Below, one piece after another: positions 34,321 through 42,420 of a stretch of DNA of 64,000 bases; position 1 is the stretch's first letter; each line of letters opens with the position of its first letter. A program made the translations under genes and the position numbers. Source of the stretch: Haliscomenobacter sp033763495 (lineage in GTDB: Bacteria; Bacteroidota; Bacteroidia; Chitinophagales; Saprospiraceae). The notes under the pieces are model-generated. The model made no database searches, had not been told where the DNA came from, and saw only the letters and a program-made list of their open reading frames with translations. Location: the NCBI RefSeq assembly GCF_033763495.1, contig NZ_JANRKL010000209.1:1-64000 (forward strand). Reading direction: 5' to 3'.

Positions 34321-36831
34321 TTAGCCTTCTGCGATGAGGTAAACGGGTAAGTTCTCGGTATTGCTTTCAATCGTGGATTTGAGATCCTGCAACAGCGGAA
34401 GGTCCTTTTGCAAGGTGTGATACGGCTCAAAATGCCCGGATTTGAAGCGGTACAACTCCTGGGTTTCGGGATGAACCGCTACCAGATTGATCCAGTTGTT
34501 GATGAACCATTCGTAGGTGGCGGCAGAACGTTGGATGCTTTTTGATACTACTCCTGGATCGTGTTCAACAATCATCAGCAGGCGCAAAGGATCGTGTACT
34601 TCCGTCATTTGAGTGGGCAAACCTGGTCGCAAATCGCCGTCAATCCCGTTCGCTACGCCAAATAGGCCCATGACGTTATGCGGCAATTTAGAACCAGCAC
34701 CCAGCTTTTGTTCATCTACCCGCGAGAAGAAATATTCCATGTTGATCCCCCCACAGACGGGTGCAGCCGCGTTGAGGATGGTGGACAAATAGATGCCATC
34801 CGGGTCGAGGGCATAGTCGTAAGAATTGAGAAAAGAGCGCCGATCCAAAAATAGCCCCTTGGAGAGGTAGCGCCGACCGATGATGCACAAGGCGTTGGTG
34901 GCATGGTTGAGTTCGGGGCGGGGTTCAAAGAGTGATACCGAGCGGCGCAGTACTTTTTCGTGCACCTTGAGCGCAGACTGCCGGGTATCCACCGCATAAA
35001 AACGCCGGGAACGTTCCTTGGCATTGTAATCGAGCGCCTTTTCAAAGATGACCTCATTTTTGGTATGCAACTCAAAATTGGGTGCAGGCAGTGAAAACTC
35101 GTCGTAAAACACGATTTCATCCCGAGTGGTGTCGTGTAGCGCCCCTACAAACTGGGTCTCCGCCGGAATCTTCAGTCCTTTAGCGGCCAGGCGTTCGCGT
35201 ACCTCGGGGTGGTTGGCCATGTAGCTGAACACGCGGGCATTCACCGATCCGGCCCGCCCACTACAAGCACCACAATCGTACGCTGCGTAATAGGGGTTGT
35301 TGACACTGCTGGCCCCGTGCCCAACGATGTAGACCAGCGGTGCAAAGTCTTTAACCAACCCAATGCTGTGGAGCACCGTTTCTACCCGGGTCACCATTTC
35401 CTCAATGCTGTAGCCCACCTGTAAGTCCTGCACTTTTTCAGGGTGCTCGCCGCACTCAATGCTCAATTTGGAGAACTTGTCCATGTGCTTGAGGGAAGAT
35501 GCCGTGGCCGGGCCCATGCTAGGGCGGAATATATTGAAAAACAAACGTACCGCCGCCCAGAATCCCAGGGTTTGGGAGATCAGCCAACCACCTACTGACG
35601 AGTGGGATTGTTTAAGTAAATGCACATCTAATTCCAGTCGACTGCTGGACTCTTCTTCTCGAATCAGGTATTTGGGGTGCATGGGGGCGGGGCAGGACTT
35701 GGTAAAAAACTTCCCTCCCTGGGGTTGGAAATAAAATTCAACACCAAAAAAGCCTGGCGTGCCAAAGGTTTCGCACTCAGGGTCGAAAGATTCCAGGTAA
35801 CGGCGCAGTGAACATTCCCGGTCATCGATGCAAAAAACCGCCTGGAAATTTTTGGATGGGATGCCCCTTGTATCAGCCTTTTCCAACTGAATACCCGCCA
35901 ATACCTGGTCGTAATACGTCCACTCAAATGCTTCCTGCCAGATGCTGAGCACCTCGGAGCGTTCGGAGTAGTCAATTTTATCAAAAAGGGGCTGGGGCTG
36001 CACTTTGATCTTTTTACCCATAGGGGCCCAATCCCTGCCCAGTGCAAAATCCAGGGTGTCGATTTCCAACAACAATTCAAAAACGATTAGATCGTGTAAG
36101 CTGATCCTGCGGGTATCCAACAGTGTATGGGGATGCTCCTCAATGGTCGCAACCATCCCCGACCAACCTTGGTGGGCAAACTGTTGATCAAAGAGGTAAT
36201 GTTCATACAGGCTTTCGTCCCCAATTAGCAAGCCCAACAAGTCGCTGATTTCACACTTGGTGTTCAGCAACAAATCTCGGGCTCGTTTGCGCCGAAAAAT
36301 GCTGATGTCACTATGTTTTTCCAAGCGCCGCAAAGCGGATAAAAAGCCTTTTTCATTCACTGGAAAATGCCACATGGAAATGCCTTGATCCAAAAAACTG
36401 CACAAAATGCGGAAAAGCAGGGGGTGCATCAGCGAGTCCATGTCCAGGTTGTAAAGGGTTTTCCAATGGCTGCGCAAGGTGCCGATGCGGGGGCTTGTTT
36501 CTTTGCGGTAATTGTGGTACAAGGCTTTTTCCAACCATTCTTTCACATGGCCTACTCCTTTGCGCTCGGTGATCACCCGATCCAGGACTTGTGGATTGAT
36601 GCGCTCTGCTGCGTACAAGTCGCGAAATTCCTGCATCGACAAGGTAACCTTGTATCCAAAAATGGTCGCTGCTTTTTGGGTGCCTGCACTAAAATCCAAA
36701 TTTTGGAAAGCGTGTAAGGTATTGTGGTGCACAAAGTCCATTAAGGGCGCTTGTGCCGGGAGGTAATGTTTGAGCTCGTGTAAAACGTGCTGTACGTCAA
36801 AGCCCCTCGATAAATCAATGGATTGACTCAT
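34321..36831 (-). CDS. dabA: DabA (DUF2309), beta-carbonic-anhydrase-like subunit
   Basis: 836 residues from MSQSIDLSRGF. DUF2309/UPF0753 protein that captures CO2 as bicarbonate on the cytoplasmic side of the membrane. Zinc and catalytic residues of DabA are all present: Cys334-x-Asp336 in VFCIDDRE, His505 in YIVGHGAS and Cys520 in DCGACSGRAG; the spacing between His and the second Cys (15) equals that of characterised DabA. An in-frame ATG 43 codons upstream adds a non-conserved leader. dabB follows after 4 bases. A 262-base gap upstream (36832-37093) separates it from a divergent SEC-C gene and shows no other feature. Confidence 0.93.
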   Translation of the reverse strand: MSQSIDLSRGFDVQHVLHELKHYLPAQAPLMDFVHHNTLHAFQNLDFSAGTQKAATIFGYKVTLSMQEFRDLYAAERINPQVLDRVITERKGVGHVKEWLEKALYHNYRKETSPRIGTLRSHWKTLYNLDMDSLMHPLLFRILCSFLDQGISMWHFPVNEKGFLSALRRLEKHSDISIFRRKRARDLLLNTKCEISDLLGLLIGDESLYEHYLFDQQFAHQGWSGMVATIEEHPHTLLDTRRISLHDLIVFELLLEIDTLDFALGRDWAPMGKKIKVQPQPLFDKIDYSERSEVLSIWQEAFEWTYYDQVLAGIQLEKADTRGIPSKNFQAVFCIDDRECSLRRYLESFDPECETFGTPGFFGVEFYFQPQGGKFFTKSCPAPMHPKYLIREEESSSRLELDVHLLKQSHSSVGGWLISQTLGFWAAVRLFFNIFRPSMGPATASSLKHMDKFSKLSIECGEHPEKVQDLQVGYSIEEMVTRVETVLHSIGLVKDFAPLVYIVGHGASSVNNPYYAAYDCGACSGRAGSVNARVFSYMANHPEVRERLAAKGLKIPAETQFVGALHDTTRDEIVFYDEFSLPAPNFELHTKNEVIFEKALDYNAKERSRRFYAVDTRQSALKVHEKVLRRSVSLFEPRPELNHATNALCIIGRRYLSKGLFLDRRSFLNSYDYALDPDGIYLSTILNAAAPVCGGINMEYFFSRVDEQKLGAGSKLPHNVMGLFGVANGIDGDLRPGLPTQMTEVHDPLRLLMIVEHDPGVVSKSIQRSAATYEWFINNWINLVAVHPETQELYRFKSGHFEPYHTLQKDLPLLQDLKSTIESNTENLPVYLIAEG

Positions 36832-37093
36832 GGATGAAATCTTAAAGTTGTTGTGGGTGCTTTTAGTTGGGTTAAAGTACGAAAAAACCACGCTCCATGC
36901 TTGGTTTTGTTTTTGTGCTGATTGAAAGCAAAGGTATTGGCTTGAAAGTGGAGCAGTCAAATTTAGGGAGGGGAAAAAGGGTTGAAGCGGGCAAATTTAG
37001 GGGGCGAAGTTGGGGAAGGTAAATGGATTAGGTTATTTTTTGTATTCGACAAAAGTTTTATCTTGATGCTACCTTTCATTAAAACACCAATCT

Positions 37094-38056
37094 ATGTCGC
37101 TAAATCTACCACTAGGTTTGACGCCCAACTTTAATCATCCTATTGTGGAGAAGCTTTATGACGTGCACTTTATACCACCTCGTAATTTATTGGAAGAACT
37201 GCTGGCCTTGCCTGGGGCAACTTTAATTGAAGATTTGGAATGGATTATAAGGGATGAGCTTGATTATGTTCAATCTTTAGACGAGGAGGATGAAGAGGAA
37301 GAAAATTATACGCTATTTCACACGCTGATGATTTTGGGTCATTTGCGCTCAGAAAAAAGCTTGCCGCTCATCCTGGAAGTTTGGCGGCTTGAGCCTGATA
37401 CCATTGATTTAGTGTTCGGTGACTTGTTGTACGAAGATCTTTGGCAAGTGTTGTGGCTTTGTGGAGAGCACCAGGTTCCATTGTTGAAAAATTTCATCCT
37501 TGATGATACGGTACCTGGAGTATTTTGCCGAACAGAAATGGTTGATACCTTTGATCAAATTGTAATCAACGCCCCAAGCCGTAGGCAAGAAATACTTCAG
37601 GTTTTGGCAGAATTATTGCGCCATTTTGATCAAATTCCAGATGAAAAATTTTCAGAAGACCATTGCATTATATGTTCTAATCTTGCCAGTAGTATTTCGG
37701 ACTTGAATGCGACTGAATATCTACCATTTATTGCCTCTCTGTTCGAACGTGACCGAATTGACCTAAACCTCAGAGGCGATTGGTTTGAATTTCAGAAAGA
37801 TTTTGGAAACCCCTACGATTTGGGGAAAAAAGTGTACCTGGATATTCGCGATTGGTACGCCGATAGAGGTCGCTATTGGTTAGATGTTATGCAAAATAAT
37901 ACTTTGGAGGAGGAACGACGTCAGTTAGAGCGCCTACAAAAATTGCGAGAAAAAACTCAAGCCCAGCAAACGAACAAGAACAAAAAAATCGGCAGAAATG
38001 ATCCCTGTCCTTGTGGTAGTGGGAAGAAGTATAAAAAGTGTCATGGGATGCATTGA
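37094..38056 (+). CDS. DUF1186-like protein with SEC-C zinc motif
   Basis: 320 residues. The main part is a helical-repeat domain like DUF1186 (TLFHTLMILGHLRSEKSLPLILEVW, DLLYEDLWQVLWLCGE), with an acidic patch DEEDEEEEN near residue 75. The last 20 residues are a SEC-C motif, NDPCPCGSGKKYKKCHG, a zinc-binding element shared with SecA. The function of this pairing is not known; related proteins are suspected of chaperone-linked roles. It stands alone, divergent from dabA. Confidence 0.78.
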   Translation: MSLNLPLGLTPNFNHPIVEKLYDVHFIPPRNLLEELLALPGATLIEDLEWIIRDELDYVQSLDEEDEEEENYTLFHTLMILGHLRSEKSLPLILEVWRLEPDTIDLVFGDLLYEDLWQVLWLCGEHQVPLLKNFILDDTVPGVFCRTEMVDTFDQIVINAPSRRQEILQVLAELLRHFDQIPDEKFSEDHCIICSNLASSISDLNATEYLPFIASLFERDRIDLNLRGDWFEFQKDFGNPYDLGKKVYLDIRDWYADRGRYWLDVMQNNTLEEERRQLERLQKLREKTQAQQTNKNKKIGRNDPCPCGSGKKYKKCHGMH

Positions 38057-38232
38057 AATGTTAGCCAAATTAAATTTTAGTTCAAATCAAAGTGAACCAT
38101 TTTGCGTAAAGAAAGAGCCAATTTGAAAATCCAGATGCTTTAAATGCATTTATCTTCACAGTATATTTTTGCCAATTATCAGTGAATTTGTTTGCCTTGA
38201 TCGCTTGTTTTTTGCCCAGTGTTTCCAAACTT

Positions 38233-38937
38233 TCAAGCTTTAAAAAGTTGTCGGATCGCTGTCAAATGGGAAAACAAAACCAATGGAAAAATAAATGTCG
38301 GCAGCCAACTAACCGGAAAATTTAGCACGGCAAGATTGGGTAAGTCAAAAGCAAATTTTTGAAAAGGTGTTGGAACGGAAAACAAAGCATGAAAACCAAT
38401 ATTGAGCAACAAACCGAGGCAGAATATATTCCAAATTAACAATAAATTACGGCTCATTCTCCCTTTTTTAATCCCAAAATAAGCAACAAATGGGGCCGTC
38501 AAGCCAGCTAAAATGTCAAAATTTCGCCCTTCAAAAGTGAGAAGTTCAGGAAGCATTTTTTTTGCCGCCAAAAAGTAAAGACCTAGCTCAACAGGTACTC
38601 GGATAAGGTGCACCCAGGTCAAATTATTTAGGGGCAGAGTGTCCAAAAACAGCTTTCCTTTTGAGGTGATAAACAATCCAAGCGTAAAAAGAAAAGCAGG
38701 CAAAATGCCAAACAAAACTATTCTTGGTGGCATAGCTTGAAGATTGGAATTGTAGACGTCATTAAACGCCAAAACACCTTGAAGGGCAATCCAAATTGCC
38801 AAACCAATACATATCTGAATGGATTGGCTTCTAACTTTCGGGGAGGTCGAATTATTGACTACTCGGTAAAACAGCATCAGAACTACCAGAGTAATAAGGC
38901 CAAAGAGGATCGAAATGGTCTGTGGTATTTGTATCAT
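38233..38937 (-). CDS. seven-helix membrane protein, unknown
   Basis: 234 residues with about seven hydrophobic segments (IPQTISILFGLITLVVLMLFY, IVLFGILPAFLFTLGLFI, FPVSWLPTFIFPLVLFSH). No family recognised and no catalytic motif. Its ATG overlaps the stop of a 32-residue NmrA-like remnant, so both could share the remnant's promoter. The 176 bases downstream (38057-38232) hold no gene. Confidence 0.65.
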   Translation of the reverse strand: MIQIPQTISILFGLITLVVLMLFYRVVNNSTSPKVRSQSIQICIGLAIWIALQGVLAFNDVYNSNLQAMPPRIVLFGILPAFLFTLGLFITSKGKLFLDTLPLNNLTWVHLIRVPVELGLYFLAAKKMLPELLTFEGRNFDILAGLTAPFVAYFGIKKGRMSRNLLLIWNIFCLGLLLNIGFHALFSVPTPFQKFAFDLPNLAVLNFPVSWLPTFIFPLVLFSHLTAIRQLFKA

Positions 38938-39032
38938 CTTGTTTGGAGTTTATAGCCACCCGCTAAAAGCTGTACGGTGGTTTGAAACCCCGATTTTCCA
39001 GTGGCAGAAGTGACCAAAATTTTTTCTTTCAT
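38934..39032 (-). pseudogene. N-terminal remnant of an NmrA-like NAD(P)-binding protein
   Basis: From ATG at 39032 the frame reads a beta-alpha nucleotide-binding start (MKEKILVTSATGKSGFQTTV, then QLLAGGYKLQTR) and stops after 32 codons. The TGKSGFQ motif is the glycine-rich loop of NmrA/SDR-a proteins, which normally run to about 280-300 residues. The stop overlaps the start of the following membrane protein. The rest of the NmrA gene is absent, so this appears to be a deletion scar; a functional micropeptide is less likely. Confidence 0.65.
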
Positions 39033-39112
39033 TGTGCATCATTTTTGATGGCACAAAGATAGGGGCAGCACAAAAACGGACACTTGCCAAAAGACAAGAA
39101 ATGAAAAACGGA

Positions 39113-39700
39113 CTATTTTTTTGAAAATCCCCGCCGAATCCGGCTCAGTGAAGAATCGGTAACGCCAAGGTAAGATGCGATGTGCTTCAATTGGGCGGAC
39201 TGGAAAATTTCGGGGTTTTCGGCGAGAAGCCGGGCATATTGTTCCTCCGCCGTTTCTGTGATTGACGACAAGGTACGTGCTTTAAAGGCAGCAAATTCTT
39301 TGACCAACATCGCCCGACCAAACTCCCGAAATTCCGGGATAGAATGAAAAAGCATGTTCAGTTTTTCGTAGGTGATTGAAAAACCCTTACAATCTGTCAA
39401 TGCCTGAATGTTTTCTTTTGAAACGGTTCGGATGAAAAGAGAGGAAGGTTCAAAAACCAATCTGTTTTTTGTGAAAAAGTTGGTGGTCACCTCCTCACCG
39501 CTGACTGCCAATGTAAATGCCCGAAGGACACCTTCTTCCAAAAACAAATACTCGTTGCTCACTTTTCCTGATTTCAAAAAAAAACCGTTCCTGGGGATGT
39601 TTTTACACTCAAAATGGGATACAATTTCCTGCACAATTCGGTCGGAAGTGTGTGCGTTTTTTTTGATAAAATCGATCAACACTTGTTTATCTTGTTCCAT
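39113..39700 (-). CDS. Crp/Fnr-family transcriptional regulator
   Basis: 195 residues. N-terminal cyclic-nucleotide-binding-like beta-roll (IPRNGFFLKSGKVSNEYLFLEEGVLRAF, VTTNFFTKNRLVFEPSSLF), a dimer helix, and a C-terminal helix-turn-helix (SAQLKHIASYLGVTDSSLSRIRRG). The cAMP-contact arginine-serine pair is not conserved, as in most Bacteroidota members, so the ligand is unknown. It precedes a degraded NmrA gene, often a target of this type of regulator. Confidence 0.88.
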   Translation of the reverse strand: MEQDKQVLIDFIKKNAHTSDRIVQEIVSHFECKNIPRNGFFLKSGKVSNEYLFLEEGVLRAFTLAVSGEEVTTNFFTKNRLVFEPSSLFIRTVSKENIQALTDCKGFSITYEKLNMLFHSIPEFREFGRAMLVKEFAAFKARTLSSITETAEEQYARLLAENPEIFQSAQLKHIASYLGVTDSSLSRIRRGFSKK

Positions 39701-39762
39701 AAATTTTCAATTAAAAAGACAAAAGTCAGTGTTTTTGGGTGCTCACCAAAAAAAATCTGTAC

Positions 39763-40653
39763 TCAACTTTCCGCCCTCCCAAAACCCACCGTATCTCGAT
39801 AAACCTGAGGCGAAACGTCAGCATAGTTCTTAAAAACCCGGCTGAAATAAAACTCGTCGGAATAGCCTAAATGCCACGCGATCTCCTTTACTGGTTTGTG
39901 GGTCATGTACAATTCCCGCTTGGCTTCGATGATGATTCGCTCGGTGATGAGGGACATGAGTGTTTTTTGAAAATGCGTTTTGACGATTTTGGAGAGGTTA
40001 CCAGGGCTAATATTTAGCATTTCGGCATAGTCGCTGGCAGAATGTTTTTCTTTGAAATTTTCTTCTATGGCGCTTTTTAGTTTGGTCAAAAGGAAAGGCG
40101 GTTTTGATTCGGCCAATTGAAAATTTGATGATTCAGATTGCATTTTTAACCGGGACGACTTGACCAAAAGGATTTTCAAATACGGAACGAGCAATTCAGC
40201 ATCGCCTGAATTCATGCTTTCCAGTTCTTTTTTGAGTTCTCCCAACAGTAAATCAAATGCCTCAGTCGAGGGTTTGTCCATTTTGAAAAACGGCGGCTGG
40301 TAAAGGTTGTTGAACAAAGTGGTATCGCAGTTCGTCTCCTTAGGGTTGCGGTGGATGCAATAAAAGTCGGAGTGAAATTGAATGGCGATGCCGCTGATCT
40401 TTTCATTGACAGAAAACAGGAAAGGTTGGTAAGGCGCAAAGGCGAACAAAGAGTTTTCCTCAAAAAGGTACTCCGAAAAATCTGCGCGAAGCGAGCCTCC
40501 GCCAGTTTTTACCCAAATTAAGGAGTAATAATTGTTGTGTTGCAAATGGTCGAAATGGCTGTTGTCCTCAAACCAAAAAAGTTTGAAAGCAAGGTGGCCA
40601 TTTTGCTGATTAATAAAGGTGAAAACACTTTGATCGGCCATTTTATTTTCCAC
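39763..40653 (-). CDS. AraC-family transcriptional regulator
   Basis: 296 residues. N-terminal cupin-type sensing domain (HNNYYSLIWVKTGGGSLRADF, FAFAPYQPF) and a C-terminal double helix-turn-helix from about 195 (FKEKHSASDYAEMLNISPGNLSKIVKTHFQKT, ELYMTHKPVKEIAWHLGYSDEFYFSRVFKNYADVSPQVYR). The true start may be the ATG four codons in (MADQSVF). It is followed by the Crp/Fnr gene and preceded, 39 bases upstream, by the MBL hydrolase gene, which it may control. Confidence 0.9.
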   Translation of the reverse strand: MENKMADQSVFTFINQQNGHLAFKLFWFEDNSHFDHLQHNNYYSLIWVKTGGGSLRADFSEYLFEENSLFAFAPYQPFLFSVNEKISGIAIQFHSDFYCIHRNPKETNCDTTLFNNLYQPPFFKMDKPSTEAFDLLLGELKKELESMNSGDAELLVPYLKILLVKSSRLKMQSESSNFQLAESKPPFLLTKLKSAIEENFKEKHSASDYAEMLNISPGNLSKIVKTHFQKTLMSLITERIIIEAKRELYMTHKPVKEIAWHLGYSDEFYFSRVFKNYADVSPQVYRDTVGFGRAES

Positions 40654-40692
40654 TTTTGCGCACTATGGAAACGATTTGAAATTTGCAAATGT

Positions 40693-41424
40693 TTAAACCT
40701 TCCCGGTTTGAATTGCGATTGAAACGCCCTTTTCCATATTGCCTTTCCAGGGATTTCCGTGCCCTGGCAACATAGTGACTTCGCCCAACTCTTTCAATAA
40801 ATCCAACGAACGCATGGCCTCCCGGTAATTGGTATTCAAAATTGGACTGGCCAATTGTGGTTGGCCCAGTTTCCCGGTAAAAAGGTTGCGGGTTACCAGG
40901 GTATCACCACTGATTAAAATCTTTTTTTCGGGCAGGAAAAGTACAATTTCTCCGGGCGTATGGCCGGGGGTGTGCAAGACTTGTGGCCTGCCTGGTACGT
41001 CTAAAATGTCACCGTTTTTTACAGAAATAGTCTTTGTGAGATGCGGTAAAGTGAATACCCCATTGACAATTGCTGCCCCAAGCATCGTGGCCGTGTATGG
41101 CCGCCAGGCATTGGAAAGCAAGCCAAACCAAGGCAACTGAAGCGGGCGCGAGGCCATTCGCGCATCGTCTTTATGGACAAAAACAGGCACCCCCGTTTCT
41201 TGCCGAACCTTTTCCGCAAAGCCGATATGGTCGGCATGAGCGTGTGTCAAAACGATGGCTTCAAGGTCTTTTACGACATGGCCAATGGACTTCAAACCGT
41301 TTAAAAATACCGAATAATGTCCCGGAAAACCGGCGTCAACGAGTGTGAAGCGTCCATTTTCCTTCACCAAATACCAATTGAATGGACCAGTGTCAAACTT
41401 AAAAATGTCGGGTGCAACTTCCAT
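40693..41424 (-). CDS. metallo-beta-lactamase-fold hydrolase
   Basis: 243 residues, cytoplasmic. MBL signature THAHADHIGFAEK (HxHxDH), later ligands in HTPGHTPGEIVLF, SGDTLV and LPGHGNPW. Substrate range of this general branch includes thioesters, lactones and phosphodiesters. A perfect 7-1-7 palindrome lies 19 bases upstream of the start. The two regulator genes downstream suggest that this enzyme is part of an inducible response. Confidence 0.88.
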   Translation of the reverse strand: MEVAPDIFKFDTGPFNWYLVKENGRFTLVDAGFPGHYSVFLNGLKSIGHVVKDLEAIVLTHAHADHIGFAEKVRQETGVPVFVHKDDARMASRPLQLPWFGLLSNAWRPYTATMLGAAIVNGVFTLPHLTKTISVKNGDILDVPGRPQVLHTPGHTPGEIVLFLPEKKILISGDTLVTRNLFTGKLGQPQLASPILNTNYREAMRSLDLLKELGEVTMLPGHGNPWKGNMEKGVSIAIQTGKV

Positions 41425-41442
41425 GTTTTGCTGATTTTGCGA

Positions 41443-41457
41443 TTGTCAAATTGACAA
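41443..41457. promoter_or_regulatory. possible operator TTGTCAA-A-TTGACAA
   Basis: A perfect 7-bp inverted repeat with a 1-base centre, 19 bases upstream of the MBL hydrolase ATG. Its size and symmetry suit a dimeric regulator; a Crp/Fnr-family gene lies nearby at 39113-39700. Assignment is inference. Confidence 0.4.
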
Positions 41458-41593
41458 AGCAAAGATCAGGTCAAGCTATGAGAGCAGGAATGGAGGATTT
41501 TGGCTAACACATGGATATTCTAGGTGCTTAGGCACTGAAATTTGACAGGTTTAATGATTGGTTTTTTAAAATGCTTACAGCATGAAACTATAT

Positions 41594-41932
41594 CTAAACT
41601 TCTTTAATAATCTCCCAAATAGATTCCGTCACCAATTTAAAAACGGATGGATTAACTACCCCAACCGACCGAATGATAATGCCTTTGTCTGCTGTAAAAA
41701 TTCGGTTTGGTCTTATGTTTGAATCCAGCATCAATGAACCTCTAATAAAGTTGGCATTACTGATTGGAATCGAAAAAGGGTCAGAGGGACTATTTTTGCT
41801 GGTAATTTGGCAAAGGATAATATCATCTCCAGGAAGATCGGCTAATACCAGCGCTGGTCTACGCTTTGATGCAGATAAATCAGAAAAAGGGAATGGAATG
41901 ACCACAACCTCCCCTTTTACAAATCCCGCCAT
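41594..41932 (-). CDS. PemK/MazF-like toxin
   Basis: 112 residues. Fold pattern of MazF-type mRNA interferases: KGEVVVIPFPFSDLSASKRRPALVLADLPGDDIILCQITSK, with the RPALVL strand, then SLMLDSNIRPNRIFTADKGII. The start overlaps the antitoxin stop by 16 bases. It would cleave RNA when freed from the antitoxin. The antitoxin is duplicated at 47792-48007, where only the first five codons of this toxin survive. Confidence 0.83.
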   Translation of the reverse strand: MAGFVKGEVVVIPFPFSDLSASKRRPALVLADLPGDDIILCQITSKNSPSDPFSIPISNANFIRGSLMLDSNIRPNRIFTADKGIIIRSVGVVNPSVFKLVTESIWEIIKEV

Positions 41933-42132
41933 ACTTCGTCTTCAATTGAGTTATTCCAATCTTTTGCCAATACTGTTTCGCTTGCGAAATGAGTCAGGAT
42001 CAGATTGTCTTCTTCGTGGCGGCGTAAAACATGAAGTAAGAGCTGATGCTGCTCTGGTTTGGAAAGCTGATCTATTGCATCAAGTAATTGTGCAAAAGTG
42101 ATTTGTATGGGGATGGACAAATTATCTGTCAT
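41917..42132 (-). CDS. antitoxin of the PemK-like pair (copy 1)
   Basis: 71 residues from MTDNLSIPIQ. Helical N-terminus (FAQLLDAIDQLSKPEQHQLL) and C-terminal tail rich in acidic and aromatic residues (SETVLAKDWNNSIEDEVWRDL) that would wrap the toxin. The start at 42132 fits a promoter whose predicted transcription start is near 42141. The same promoter and gene recur at 47792-48053. Confidence 0.8.
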   Translation of the reverse strand: MTDNLSIPIQITFAQLLDAIDQLSKPEQHQLLLHVLRRHEEDNLILTHFASETVLAKDWNNSIEDEVWRDL

Positions 42133-42147
42133 TGGTATCATTTTATA

Positions 42148-42178
42148 CAAAAATAAGTAAAATCGCCACGCTTCGCAA
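42148..42178 (-). promoter_or_regulatory. Bacteroidota-type promoter of the toxin-antitoxin pair
   Basis: On the minus strand: TTG at 42178-42176, 20 bases, then TATTTTTG (42155-42148), matching TTG-N19-21-TAnnTTTG. It is conserved base for base in spacing in the second antitoxin copy (48023-48053) while the intervening bases vary, which supports function. Confidence 0.7.
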
Positions 42179-42230
42179 TCTTTTCTCGTGGCAAAAACAA
42201 GCGTTATCCCGAATTTTCAAAAATGAGCCC

Positions 42231-42358
42231 AAAGCGACATGATTTTCACAAAGAAAGCACAAAGAAACATAAAGGACACAAAGCTAAGCTTCGTCTACTT
42301 CTAACTTTGCGTCCTTTGTGCTCTCTTTTTTTCCTTTGTGATAAAAAAATGTCGCTTT
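42231..42358. repeat. long imperfect inverted repeat with CACAAAG units
   Basis: Left arm 42231-42283 and right arm 42305-42358 pair imperfectly over about 50 bases (AAAGCGACAT, TCACAAAG, GCACAAAG, AAAGGAC-CAAAG and their complements). It fills the gap between the antitoxin promoter and the ABC transporter stop; nothing else is apparent in 42179-42420. Confidence 0.65.
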
Positions 42359-42420
42359 TGTAATGCTTTAAGAAATTCAGGGTGATTCATGTTTTGCGGA
42401 ATAACTCAACAACCCGCCTC

